A stretch of DNA of 64,000 bases from Eutrema japonicum (lineage: Eukaryota; Streptophyta; Magnoliopsida; Brassicales; Brassicaceae), in contig BSQW01000013.1 in NCBI GenBank assembly GCA_030161315.1, positions 40,747,851-40,811,850 of the forward strand. Reading direction: 5' to 3'. Shown piece by piece: positions 21,974-32,190 of the stretch; position 1 is the stretch's first letter; every line of letters begins with the position of its first letter. The translations under genes and the position numbers were made by a program. The notes under the pieces are model-generated. The model saw only the letters and a program-made list of their open reading frames with translations. It was not told where the DNA came from and ran no database searches.

Positions 21974-21989
21974 GTGGGAGGCAACCCAC
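21974..21989 (+). promoter_or_regulatory. Conserved hairpin after gag-protease (A4)
   Basis: GTGGGAGGCAACCCAC following AACAAGCGCTTG, 45 bp after the stop, as in A1. Confidence 0.6.
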
Positions 21990-23225
21990 TGGTGAGTCTG
22001 TACATACGTTTTTATTTTTATTTTTCATTTTGTATTTGTGTCAGGATAAACAAGGAGTAAAACATGAAATCGCCCGTGTATCGATCGATACCCTATTGGT
22101 ATCGGTCGACACCCTACGCTAATGAGAAAGGATCGATCGATACCAGGCCATGTGTCGGTCGATACTCGATGTTCCAGCACGGTAACTTCTTGTTTTTCAC
22201 AATTACATTTTGTTCTTTTGCTTTCTTTCACCAACTCTAGGCTAGAGAACACTGGGGACAGTGTTGTTCAAGTCTGGGGGAGGTAGCCGCTGACATTGTT
22301 TTTGTTTTTCTTAGAGTCAGTCATTTTTGAGTCAAAATCTGTTGGAGACTGTGATATTTTTCTTGAATCTATTGATCTGACCTTGCTTCTAAGTGACCAT
22401 TGTTACATAATCAGTTTTAGGCTGACCAGTTAACTAGAAGACACTCATGTTTCCAGCAACGTTCTTTAAAGCGTGAGCCAAATTTTTTGCACTTCATTGA
22501 TGTGATTGATGTTCATAGAGCTTGATTCCTCATTCGTATCTGAAAAAACCCACGTGTTTAAAATAATGGTATTTCTCTCCCTGTTACAAGTTAATAAATA
22601 AGATGCATTAAAAGATGAAACGATTTTCTTCTGAGTAGAGGGTAAGGAAAATTTCCAGCGATCCCATTATTCTACTTGGTGAGGAATGATCACACAAAGG
22701 ATTGGAAGCGAGGCTAGGATTTTCCTATGATGCCATTATTCGCCTACGTCCTTTGATACATTGAGAGGGAAGAACCGGGGATTTGGTGACAAACACCATC
22801 AATACTCGCGTCTCATACCTTGATGTGTATATGCAGATCTAAAAAGAGAAAAGAGAACTTAATAATAAATAAGTCTGGGGGAGAGAAATAATACCAGAAA
22901 GTGTGAAAAAGGGTGGTTCCTTGTCATGATATTGTATGGGAAAGAATCTAGAAGGTTCTTGGTGTTAATCGCAGCGATGAAACTGGCGAGGAAGGCTTGA
23001 TTGAATGATGCTGTGAAATAATGTGTGTAGTCTGGGAAGCTGTGAATGACTACGGAGAAGTACATGGTGGTTAGATTTGGAAATGGTTCGGTGATATGTG
23101 GAGCACTAAGAAAAATGGTCATTGCGATGTTTCATGAACAGGTGAGTCTCTATGTTTTCAAACCTCTTTCTCTGGTTTAGTCTTCTATATACTTGAGGGC
23201 AAGCAAAGGCTAAGTCTGGGGGAGT
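21990..23225 (+). other. A4 3' noncoding region with three purine tracts
   Basis: No gene. Cassettes at 22078-22112 and 22130-22165; AACACTG/CAGTGTT repeat; purine tracts at 22270-22283, 22871-22884 and 23212-23225 (all AAGTCTGGGGGAG-type), the last next to the LTR. The second frame is absent. Confidence 0.75.
22078..22165 (+). repeat. Two palindrome cassettes (A4, after gag-protease)
   Basis: 22078/22099 and 22130/22152. In both pairs the second member is a GGTCGA variant. Confidence 0.85.
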
Positions 23226-24378
23226 TGATATATCATGGTTTTTACCCCGTTTAAGCCATGATATAAGTCCGTTTTATAGAGTCTTTCTACTATTTTGTAG
23301 TGGTTTAGAGTCTTTTACAGGTTTTAGCACGTTTGGAGCATAATTGGAGATATTGGAGTTTTCTGGAGCATTTTGGAGCAAAGCAGACTTTCGTGTAGCT
23401 GAGTACCCGATTTGAAGTCTCAGTGTCGATCGATACTGCCTAGTATCGGTCGATACTCATCGAAGCAGACACGACCCGCGACTTTAATGAAGAGTTGAAG
23501 AATTGCAAAATGGCCCAGAAGACTTTATTATTTACAAGAAGCCCCAAAATTGCAAAATAGGATTTTACAGCCACTTTGATGGCTATGCATTATTTTACTT
23601 TGGTTTTGTGAGGGATCTTTGGAAGGGAGACAAGTCTGAAACTCTGTTCGTCCGAGATAAGATTTCGAACCCTCTTGTTACTCTTTCTATTTTATTTGAT
23701 GATTTATTCAAACATGTTTATTGTTTCAATTTCCATGTCTGAGTAGATCTCTTGTTAGGTTTAGGGTTCTCATAAGGGATTTCTTTGAATGCCAAGTTGA
23801 TTAGTTGATTAGGATTCACCATCTGAATTAGTTTTTCGCCATAGGTTGTTTGCAAAGCTAATTATGGATTGATCAGTAGAACTTAGATCTTATGATAATT
23901 GATTAGGCACGAGAGTACGATTAATTACCTGATAGAACCTAAGGTGAGCAAAATAACTATTCGCAAAGAGATTTGGTTTAGTTGTTTTGTGAACAAATCA
24001 AACTTGAACTAAAAGTCGGTTTAGACTTTAGGATTCGCAAAGAGATTTGGAATTTTAGGATTTAGACTTAGATAATTCTCGCAACGAGAGTTGGTTAATT
24101 ATATCTTAGTGATTTGAGCTCAAGAACCGCGCTAAATCTGAATCTTGACTAGTTAGTATACCTGCATTCATTGATTTCCTGAGAAATACCCTGAACCTAT
24201 CTTTCTCCAATTGAATTTACAACCGTTTTAATTTACGTTCTGTTTTCAATATCATTGATCGCTTAGCTTAATTCTCATCTTTATAATATATTGTGTGTCT
24301 ATGTGAGTCCTTGTGTTCGACCCCTACTTTACTGCAACCACTGCTTAGTACTTTTAGGGTATTAATTTGAGCATATCA
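23226..24378 (+). repeat. A4 3' LTR, full length (1153 bp)
   Basis: TGATATATCATGG...GAGCATATCA. Contains the cassette at 23423-23456. Followed by target duplication CTGCT. Confidence 0.9.
23423..23456 (+). repeat. LTR palindrome cassette (A4 3' LTR)
   Basis: GTGTCGATCGATAC and GTATCGGTCGATAC, 20 bp apart. Confidence 0.85.
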
Positions 24379-24383
24379 CTGCT
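24379..24383. repeat. Right target site duplication of A4
   Basis: CTGCT, one base different from CTGAT at 18083-18087. Confidence 0.75.
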
Positions 24384-25067
24384 CACGATCTCTGGGCTCG
24401 TCCTCCCTTGCGTGAAGTAGATGGAATGTCAGCAGCAGTAGGTGAGGGCGCAGGAGCTCGTCGTCTAGTCGCGGGTTCTCGAATAAACAGGTGTGGTGGA
24501 GGCTCGAAACGAAGCTGAGAAGGATCCTCGAGAATGTCTGTCAGGTCGTCGTTAGTGAGCGACACCAGAAAACCTCCAGCAGATGTAGTGAAGAACCAAC
24601 GCCTCTCGGGCTTCAACCACTTAAAGTTCTTCGTATGGCTCTCATCCATAAACCGACGCGTAGTGACTCTAGAGCAGCTCATAGTGCTGATCCCGAGGTG
24701 CTGGAAGATATGAGTGAGGAGACTACTAACTGTCTCTGTCTTAGTGCTCGTGCCTGTGAATTGTTTGGTCTTCAAGGATACCAAATGATGCGCAAAGACA
24801 GCACCAAGGTTGACCTCTGTAAGCTCAGGCCATGCGAAATACTCCTCAGGAATAATGTCTCTGATAGCCAGACACAGAAGTAGAAGCTCGGACACCCTCA
24901 TCTTGTTTGGTTCCATCTTGCACAAGAGCGTGGTGCTCAAGATCCTAACCAAACAGCGCAGGACCGAGTGTCGTATATCCATCTGAGTGGACCCCTTAGA
25001 GTAATAAGCACCATTCCTGAAATGCTCCCAAAATGTCTGCATGTCAGGATGCTGCGCGGGAAGAGAA
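24384..25067 (-). pseudogene. A3 second frame, central piece
   Basis: Reads SLPAQHPDMQTFWEHFRNGA, then KMEPNKMRVSELLLLCLAI, VNLGAVFAHHLVSLKTKQF and GGRAQRS, collinear with A1 about 1715-2375. A TGA follows GGRAQRS, where A1 has CGA, at the A4 insertion site. Upstream it is interrupted by B2. Confidence 0.8.
25063..25067. repeat. Left target site duplication of B2
   Basis: GAGAA, identical to 28788-28792. Confidence 0.85.
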
Positions 25068-26120
25068 TGATACAAGAATTTTTAGTCTCTACGAGGTATC
25101 AATAACTCCAATACGTGTAGTATGAAGGTTATCAATCCATAAAAGGATTTATCCTAATCACTAAGAATGCAGGGTTCATAAGTAAATTAAGCTAAACAAG
25201 TGTGTTGTGATTTAGTAACCAAATTCGAATTAAGCAAGGCAATAACTAAACAAGATGTAATTCAAATAACAAATGCGGAACTAGAGATGAGGTTATTGAT
25301 ATAAGGTGATAAAAAACTAATTAGTGGTGTTCATTAACTCAAGAAGCTAATTCATAGGCAATAGATCTCTAATTTTGATTAGTTCTCTTTCAAGCAACTA
25401 ACCACTATGTTAATTATCAAGTCCATTAACAAATCATCATTTGTGGATTAACAACTAGCAAGCCTTAAGAATCATAACAAGATCAACCAAAGATATGCCC
25501 TAAACAACTAATGTCTTAGGTTAGGAGCACAAATCTCTTGTCTAGTTCATCAAGGCATTTCATCAAACACTTGGTGTGCATGAAATGCCTTATGATCTAG
25601 ATCCACTATTTCAAGCTATATCTAGCATTGGGGACACTAGACAAGAAGGAATATAAGATTATCTAACCCTAAACACCACTAATCAAACCCTAGATCACCC
25701 TAATCTAGCATTTGTCCTAGCGGCCGTAAGGACACGCTCCATAAAAACGAGCACAACTTCCATGTCCCTTCTCTGAATGACATGCATCCAATTCATGTAT
25801 TTAGAGGACTCATCGGGCTACAACTCTTATGAAGACTCCAAGAGCTGGATTGAATCGGATAAGCTTCGTTTGATGTGTTCTTTAAAACATTCCGGATGGC
25901 TCCTCTCTAGTCTTTAAGCACCAAATCTCCAAACGCCACCAAGTGTCTCCAAACACCTAGAAAACTCCTCAAAGACATGCAAAAGACTAACTAGGACCTA
26001 ATGCAGCTCTTAATACTATAAATGGGACAAAACAAGTATGAAATGCCATGAAGATCCAAGTAAATAATCTAAAACCTACATGATATGCATGTTCAAACTA
26101 TGCAAATTATGGACACATCA
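25068..26120 (-). repeat. B2 3' LTR, full length (1053 bp)
   Basis: Antisense. Right boundary TGATGTGTCC next to an antisense PPT (ATTCCCCCAAACTT at 26121-26134); left boundary ...TATCA next to GAGAA. Confidence 0.8.
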
Positions 26121-28787
26121 ATTCCCCCAAACTTGACCCGGTCAACATAAGAGAGAAGTGTTGACTTTTTTTCAAAGTTTTCATACCTGGCCGGTGTTGG
26201 GAGGTACACGAAGCCGGTATTGAAACTTGAAAAACCTTAAAAATCGTTAGTTGAATCTTGGTCGGGACGGTTTTGCTCGGGATGGATTTTTGCTCGGTGT
26301 GAGGTTTTGATGCCGTATCTGGCTTATGCAGGCCGGTATGGAGGGTGGTGTGCTGACACCGGGTGTATTTTGTCTGGGACATAGGGCCGGTAAAATCTCT
26401 GCCCGGGGGAACTCTCAATACCGGATCCGTGTGCCGGACATGTGTTGGCCGGTATGGGTGTGCTGGTGCCTTGGTTATTTTGAGGGTTTCTTTGGTACCG
26501 GGCAGTCATGAACCGGCACTGTCGCTCGGTATTTGCCCTGTCTTAGTGAGAGTCCAGTACCGGACAGGTGCATAGAATCATCCCGGGCCGGTACATGCGT
26601 TTGTCCTAGCGGCCAGACGGACACGCTCCAGAAACACGAGCACAACTTCCAGGTCCCTTCTCCGAATGACATGAATCCAATTCCTGTGTTTATAGGACTC
26701 ATCGGGCTACAACTCTTATGAAGACTCCAAGAGCTGGATCGAATCTGATCGCCTTCGTCTGATCGGTTCTTTGAAACGTTCCGGATGGCTCTTCTCTAGT
26801 TTTTAAGCACCAAATCTCCAAACGCCACCAAGTGTCTCCAAACACCTAGAAAACTCCTCAAAGACATGAAAAAGACTCACTACGACCTAATGCAGCTCCT
26901 AATACTCTAAATGGGGCAAAACAAGTATGAAATGCCATGAAGATCCAAGTAAATGATCTAAAACCTACATGATATGCATGTTCAAACTATGCAAATTATG
27001 GACACATCAATTCCCCCAAACTTGACACGGTCAACATAAGAGAGAAGTGTTGACTTTTTGTCAAAGTCTTCATACCTGGCCGGTGTTGCGAGGTACACGA
27101 GGCCGGTATTGAAACTTGAAAAACCTTAAAAATCGTCGGTTGAATCTTGATCGGGACGGTTTTGATCGGGATGGATTTTTGCTCGGTGTGAGGTTTTGAC
27201 GCCGGGTATGTGTACCTGGCTTGTGCAGGCCGGTATGGAGGGTGGTGTGCTGACACCGGGTGTGTTTTTTCCGGGACATAGGGCCGGTAAAATCCCTGCC
27301 CGGTGGAACTCTCAATATCGGATCCGAGTGCCGGACATGTGTTGGCCGGTATGGGTGTGCTGGTGCCTTGGTTATTTTGAGGGGTTCTTTGGTACCGGGC
27401 AGTCATGAGCCGGCACTGTCGCTCGGTATTTTCCCTGTCTTAGTGAGAGTCCAGTACCGTACAGGTGCATAGAATCATCCCGGGCCGGTACATGCGTTTG
27501 TCCTAGCGGCCAGACAGACACGCTCCAGAAAAACGAGCACAACTTCCAGGTCCCTTCTCCGAATGACATGAATCTAATTCTTGTGTTTAGAGGACTCATC
27601 CGGCTACAACTCTTATGAAGACTCCAAGAGCTGGATAGAATCGGATAACCTTAGTTTGATCTGTTCTTTGAAACGTTCCGGATGGCTCCTCTCTAGTCTT
27701 TAAGCACCAAATCTCCAAACGCCACCAAGTGTCTCCAAACACCTAGAAAATTCCTCAAAGACATACAAAAGACTCACTAGGACCTAATGCAGCTCCTAAT
27801 ACTCTAAATGGGACAAAACAAGTATGAAATGCCATGAAGATCCAAGTAAATGATCTAAAACCTACATGATATGCATGTTCAAACTATAAAAATTATGGAC
27901 ACATCAATTCCCCCAAACTTGACCCGGTCAACATAAGAGAGAATTGTTGACTTTTTGTCAAAGTCTTCATACCTGGCCGGTGTTGGGAGGTACACGTGGC
28001 CGTTATTGAAACTTGAAAAACCTTAAAAATCGTCGGTTGAATCTTGATCGGGACGGTTTTGCTCGGATAGAATTTTGCTCGGTGTGAGGTTTTGACGCCG
28101 GATCAGTGTACCTGGCTTGTGCAGGCCGGTATGGAGGGTGGTGTGCTGACACCGGGTGTGTTTTGTCCGGGACATAGGGCCGGTAAAATCCCTGCCCGGG
28201 AAAACTCTCAATACCGGATCTGTGTGCCGGACATGTGTTGGCCGGTATGGGTGTGCTGGTGCCTTGGTTATTTTGAGGGGTTCGTTGGTACCGGGCAGTC
28301 ATGAGCCGTAACTGTCGCTCGGTATTTGCCCTGTCTTAGTGAGAGTCCAGTACCGGACAGGTGCATAGAATCATCCCGGGCCGGTACATGCGTTTGTCCT
28401 AGCGGGCAGACGGACATGCTCCAGAAAAACGAGCACAACGTTCAGGTCCCTTCCCTAAATGACATCAATCCAACTTCTGTGTTTAGAGGACTCATAGGGC
28501 TACCACCCTTATGAAGACTCCAATAGCTGGATCGAACCGGATCGCCTTCGTCGGATCGGTTCTTTGAAACGTTCTGGATGGCTCCTCTCTAGTCTTTAAG
28601 CACTAAATCTCCAAACGCCACCAAGTGTCTCCAAACACCTAAATAACTCCTCAAAGACATGAAAAAGACTCATTATGACCTAATGCAGCTCCTAATACTC
28701 TAAATGGGACAAAACAAGTATGAAATGCCATGAAAATCCAAGTAAATGATCTAAAACCTACATGATATGCAAATTATGGAGACATCA
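25713..28787 (-). repeat. Tandem array, ~893-bp unit, about 3.4 copies
   Basis: TTTGTCCTAGCGG recurs at about 25713, 26601, 27497 and 28395; GGACACATCAATTCCCCC recurs at about 26110, 26999 and 27897. Each unit has roughly a dozen CCGG sites, many as GCCGGTA, TACCGG or CCCGGG. Copies remain very similar, so the amplification is recent or homogenised. Confidence 0.85.
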
Positions 28788-28792
28788 GAGAA
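28788..28792. repeat. Right target site duplication of B2
   Basis: GAGAA, identical to 25063-25067. Confidence 0.85.
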
Positions 28793-28984
28793 ACCCTCCT
28801 TTAATCCCGCGGAAAACCGTAGATGTCACAGAGATCAGGGAGTGGTAACCTGTACCTCACTCCACAAGCCATGAAAGTCAGAGTACCCTCCTGTGCATCC
28901 CGGAGAACCTCGTCCTGGTAGTAAACGCGAACTGTCGCCATGAATTGACGAACCAAGTCCGGGTAGAGATCATACTGCTGAGTG
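28793..28984 (-). pseudogene. A3 second frame, piece between B2 and filler
   Basis: Reads QYDLYPDLVRQFMATVRVYY, then GVRYRLPLPDLCDIYGF, collinear with A1 about 1520-1712. Upstream ~200 bp of the frame is replaced by a 54-bp family B fragment. Confidence 0.75.
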
Positions 28985-29038
28985 AAAATCCAAGTAAATG
29001 ATCTAAAACCTACATGATATGCATGTTCAAACTATGCA
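28985..29038 (-). other. Family B LTR fragment as filler
   Basis: 54 bp identical or nearly so to the stretch just inside the B2 LTR start (compare about 27838-27891 on the + strand), replacing roughly 65 codons of the second frame. Looks like filler from break repair copied from the nearby B2. Confidence 0.65.
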
Positions 29039-29234
29039 AGATGGGTCTGTAGGTGCATTCATCACCCTGCGCAATCTCCATCTCCATCCCGTTCCAATCT
29101 CGACGACAAGGGATCCTGGCTTTCTCGTTCAGCTTAGGCCAAGGACCTCTGCGTGGGGCTACATGAACATCAGGAGAAGATGGATTAGAGCTCGATGCGT
29201 CTGAAGTCCTTGCTCTCTTTGGCCTAGATTCCAT
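29039..29234 (-). pseudogene. A3 second frame, N-terminal piece
   Basis: ATG at 29234 (MESRPKRARTSDASSSNPSS) directly after a sense TTTGCAG. It continues WPKLNEKARIPCRRDW to TYRPI, collinear with A1 from 1171. The basic PKRAR stretch may be a nuclear localisation signal. Confidence 0.75.
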
Positions 29235-29315
29235 CTGCAAACAAGCCAGAAAGACACAACATAAATCTAACACCTCTCAACAATCACAGCAAATTCTTAT
29301 CATCAGCCACGAATG

Positions 29316-29349
29316 GTGTCGATCGATACTGGAGGGTATCGATCGACAT
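29316..29349. repeat. Palindrome cassette (A3, before second frame)
   Basis: GTGTCGATCGATAC and GTATCGATCGACAT, 20 bp apart; GTG faces CA(C/T). Confidence 0.8.
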
Positions 29350-29758
29350 CCTAACCATTTCCAGTTCATCGAGTTCCACAATCCAAATTATCCAAGAGTC
29401 GAAATTAAAGGCAATTGAATGTAAGGAAAGGTGCGAAACTACTCTAGAGCATCTCAGCAAATGACCATTGTCAAGAAAAACAAGTGCTAAGCAGTAGAAT
29501 CTCACAAACCTCAAACCTAAAAAATCGGACTGAAAAGGTGGAATTTCGAATACATACCTTTGCTGATTGAAGAAACAAATGCTAGAAAGAGATAGATGAT
29601 GAAAATCCAATGAATCTAGGCACTTGAATCACCAAAATTGGTGAAGAAACTAGAGAGATGCGATTTGAGAGGAAGAAGGATGCGGTATCGATCGATGGAG
29701 AAGAAAGAAGAGAGAGAAAAACCCGAGGGTTTTAAAAGAAAACTTACCTGCCCGCACG

Positions 29759-29842
29759 GTGTCGATCGACACCGCGTAGTATCGGTCGACACTTGGTGGC
29801 CAATTCCTGCTCTGGTATCGATCGACTGGTGTCGATCGATAC
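29759..29842. repeat. Palindrome cassettes (A3 leader)
   Basis: GTGTCGATCGACAC with GTATCGGTCGACAC (29759/29779), then a contracted pair 29815/29829, the only pair with a 14-bp step. Confidence 0.8.
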
Positions 29843-30001
29843 TCCTCCTCTTAATCTGCTTCACGTTAAGACACAAGACACAAAACACAAAACTAAAAAT
29901 AAAAACAAAAATAAAAGACTTATGTACAGACTCACCAATGGGTTGCCTCCCACAAGCGCTTGTGTTATGTCACGAGCTTGACTTCACGGACGATCAGTCA
30001 T

Positions 30002-31332
30002 GAGAAGCAAAAGCGAATATAGAGATAGGGTTATCGATATAATAAGTCCCAAGTTCAATTCATGATGTTCATTTACTCAAACAAGCTAATCCCCAGGCAT
30101 AAGATCCTAAACTTGACTAATTCTCTTTCAAGCAATTAATCACTATGCTAATCACCTAACCCATTAGCAAATTATCATTTGTGGATCATTGATTAGCAAG
30201 CATTAAGTTTAAATCAACAAGATCAACCAAAAACACACCCTAGACAACTATTATCATAGGGTAGGAATGTAAATCTCTTGTTTAATTCATCAAGGCATTT
30301 TATCAAATACTTGGTGTGCATGAAATGCCTTATGATCTAAACCTACTCTTTCAAGCTAGATTTAGACTTAAGAACATTAAACAAGAAGGGATATAAGAAG
30401 ATCTAGTCCTAAACATCATGAATCAAGCCTAGGAACATCTTAATCTACCCCATCTCAAGATCCTAAAAGACTACTCAAGACCCATGAAAAGCCCCTCAAA
30501 ATCGATATGGATAGGAGAGGTTTTCATGGATAAATAGGTAAGATAGAAAGAAAGAAGATTAGATGAAAGGAATCAATGAAAACAAAGACTTAATTGCATA
30601 AAAAGTAGAAGATCCTCTCTTACAAATCCAAGACCACTCTCAAAAGGGGCAAAGATTTCTTAGACAAAAGAAAGCCTACATTAAAAATTAGGTTTATATG
30701 AGTATTTATAGGAAAAGTGGGCAACAGGATCGACATCAATGTCACAAATCGATGTGTATGGTCGATGCTAAGGCCCTGGAGTTGCATCTGGCTTCTACAT
30801 CGATTTGTGGGAGGTTCTGGGTCGATGTGAATTCCCTTGAAGCTGAGCATCGATGTGTTGCATCGATGTGAATGGGTGCATGGTCGATGTGAATGCTGAA
30901 AAGCTCCCAAACGTCTTCAACCGCTTCTCGTGCTCACGATCCGTATGGTCTTCAGTAAATCCGCGATAACTCCTTAACCAAATGTCCAAATGGCCTGATT
31001 CCAACACCTGTAGACAGATGACTCACTCCTCTACAACTCCTATGAAGAGCTTCAAGGTTGATTCATAACGGAGGGCCTTCGTCCAGCTACTTCTTTCCGA
31101 CGTCTCGGATGGGCTTTGCATTCCTCTTATGCTCCATATCCCCAAACATCACCAATTGTCTCCAAGACACCTAAAAACACTCCAAATGTATGCAAAACTT
31201 ACTAAGACCAAATGCAAACACCTATTACTCTAAATGAGACTTAAATGCAAGACTAGACAAAGATTATGCATGCGAATTACACAAAACTCTAAATGAAATG
31301 CATGCTAAACATGCAATATATGAGTATATCAG
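30002..31332 (-). repeat. Family B LTR copy B3 (3' part missing)
   Basis: Antisense LTR beginning TGATATACTC at 31332, abutting a D' LTR fragment. Shares blocks with B1 and B2. The left end at 30002 abuts the end of A3 gag and lies ~200 bp short of the LTR end seen in B2. No coding sequence. Confidence 0.7.
30729..30895. repeat. TCGATG array in B3 LTR
   Basis: About nine TCGATG/CATCGA motifs, for example AAATCGATGTG, CTACATCGATTTG, GCATCGATGTGTTGCATCGATGTG. It occupies the position of 13983-14146 in B1 but with a different arrangement. Confidence 0.7.
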
Positions 31333-31825
31333 CATGCTACAAGTAATCCTTTGGCCGACACCTCGTACTTCCCTTGGTCTAATCCACAAAAATCAAGCTT
31401 ATCCACAATTTATGCTTATCCACAACTCGTTCTTATCCGTAGCCGCGATTGTTGACTTTTCCCAGTCATATCCAAAAGCGGTTACCTAATACACGGTTGT
31501 GGCCGCACCTGGTCCACATAAATTACACGAGTCCTTTCGAGCCCATTGCTTACCGCATGTCCGCCGGCATCCACCGGAAAGGTTCTTTCGGTAAAACTAG
31601 AGTTCTGAGCCCTTAGCCTAATTTTTCGCGGATAATTCCCTTAAGGCGCCTCGACCAGACTTTCACCTTTTTGACCCTTAGACTACCGGGTTGGGCCCCA
31701 CGGTTCAATTACACGATCCGTCGGTAACAACCCTCTCGGCCTTCCCCCGGTACTTTTAGGCCAAATTGGTTTCCGTCTCGGCTAAATCCCTTGGCCGATT
31801 TCTGGCCGAGTCCTGGGGCATTACA

Positions 31826-32190
31826 TTCTACCCCCCTTAAAAAGAATTCGTCCTGAATTCTCTTGGCTACCTTGCCTAGGCTCTCCAAGGTCTCATTCTA
31901 GATCCAGTCTTCAACCTTCCAGCCTACTTAGACATCGGTCCATGGTTCGAAATACTCTATGGCATTATCCTTTGTTTTAAGTTCTTCATACTTCCTTGTT
32001 CAAGTACTTCCTATTCTCTGGGGTTTCACGAACTACCTACTTAAGCTACCTCGGGTGCTAGTACGTGGGCGCTCTTGAGACATTCCTTAGATCAATCCAA
32101 CCTTAGCTTTCAACACAAACATAAACAAGTTATTGTCTTTATCAAATAACTAACTAACAAGGAATCTAAACCATGCTCTGATACCAAACT
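31826..32190 (-). other. D' short interior
   Basis: 365 bp between PBS and PPT, matching 11628-12002 and 56342-56725 over most of its length. Contains GAATTC-type palindromes near the PPT (AAAGAATTCGTCC). No protein visible. Confidence 0.7.
32175..32186 (-). promoter_or_regulatory. Primer binding site, initiator tRNA-Met (D')
   Basis: The sense strand reads TGGTATCAGAGC, 4 bp from the LTR end. Confidence 0.85.

Larger units (their letters stand above)
18088..24378 (+). mobile_element. Family A copy A4, both LTRs present, nested in A3
   Basis: Complete insertion of 6291 bp. 5' LTR 18088-18966, PBS 18971-18988, gag-protease 19174-21929, hairpin 21974-21989, 3' region with three purine tracts, 3' LTR 23226-24378, target duplication CTGAT/CTGCT. 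It lacks the second frame and all of RT, RNase H and integrase. LTR comparison is complicated by a ~275 bp deletion in the 5' LTR. Confidence 0.9.
25068..28787 (-). mobile_element. Family B copy B2 with tandem LTR/UTR units
   Basis: 3720-bp antisense insertion in the A3 second frame with perfect 5-bp duplication GAGAA. One full LTR (25068-26120, TGATGTGTCC...TTGTATCA) is preceded by PPT AAGTTTGGGGGAATT. The rest is a tandem array of ~893-bp units, each made of the first ~400 bp of the LTR plus a CCGG-rich UTR and the PPT. No coding sequence; the open frames in it follow the repeat period and are not proteins I recognise. Confidence 0.8.
16506..30001 (-). mobile_element. Family A copy A3, interrupted by A4 and B2
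   Basis: Antisense interior. 3' region 16506-17861, second frame in four pieces (17862-18087, 24384-25067, 28793-28984, 29039-29234), leader 29235-29992, and the last few codons of gag-protease up to 30001. A4 (18088-24378) and B2 (25068-28787) sit inside the second frame, each flanked by a 5-bp duplication. The rest of gag and the 5' LTR are lost at the B3 junction. Confidence 0.8.
29235..30001 (-). other. A3 leader and last codons of gag-protease
   Basis: Antisense leader with the splice-acceptor-like site, cassettes 29316-29349, 29759-29792 and 29815-29842, the conserved hairpin at 29939-29952, and the gag stop with about three codons at 29991-30001. Frames on the + strand here are shadows. 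Confidence 0.7.

Noticed and set aside
26107..28514. Pro/Thr-rich open frames on both strands in the B2 array
   Set aside because: They recur with the ~893-bp DNA repeat, overlap each other on both strands and match no protein type; they are by-products of GC-rich tandem repeats.
29638..30003. 121-residue plus-strand frame across the A3 leader
   Set aside because: Shadow of the antisense leader with cassettes and conserved hairpin; no counterpart in A1 or A5.
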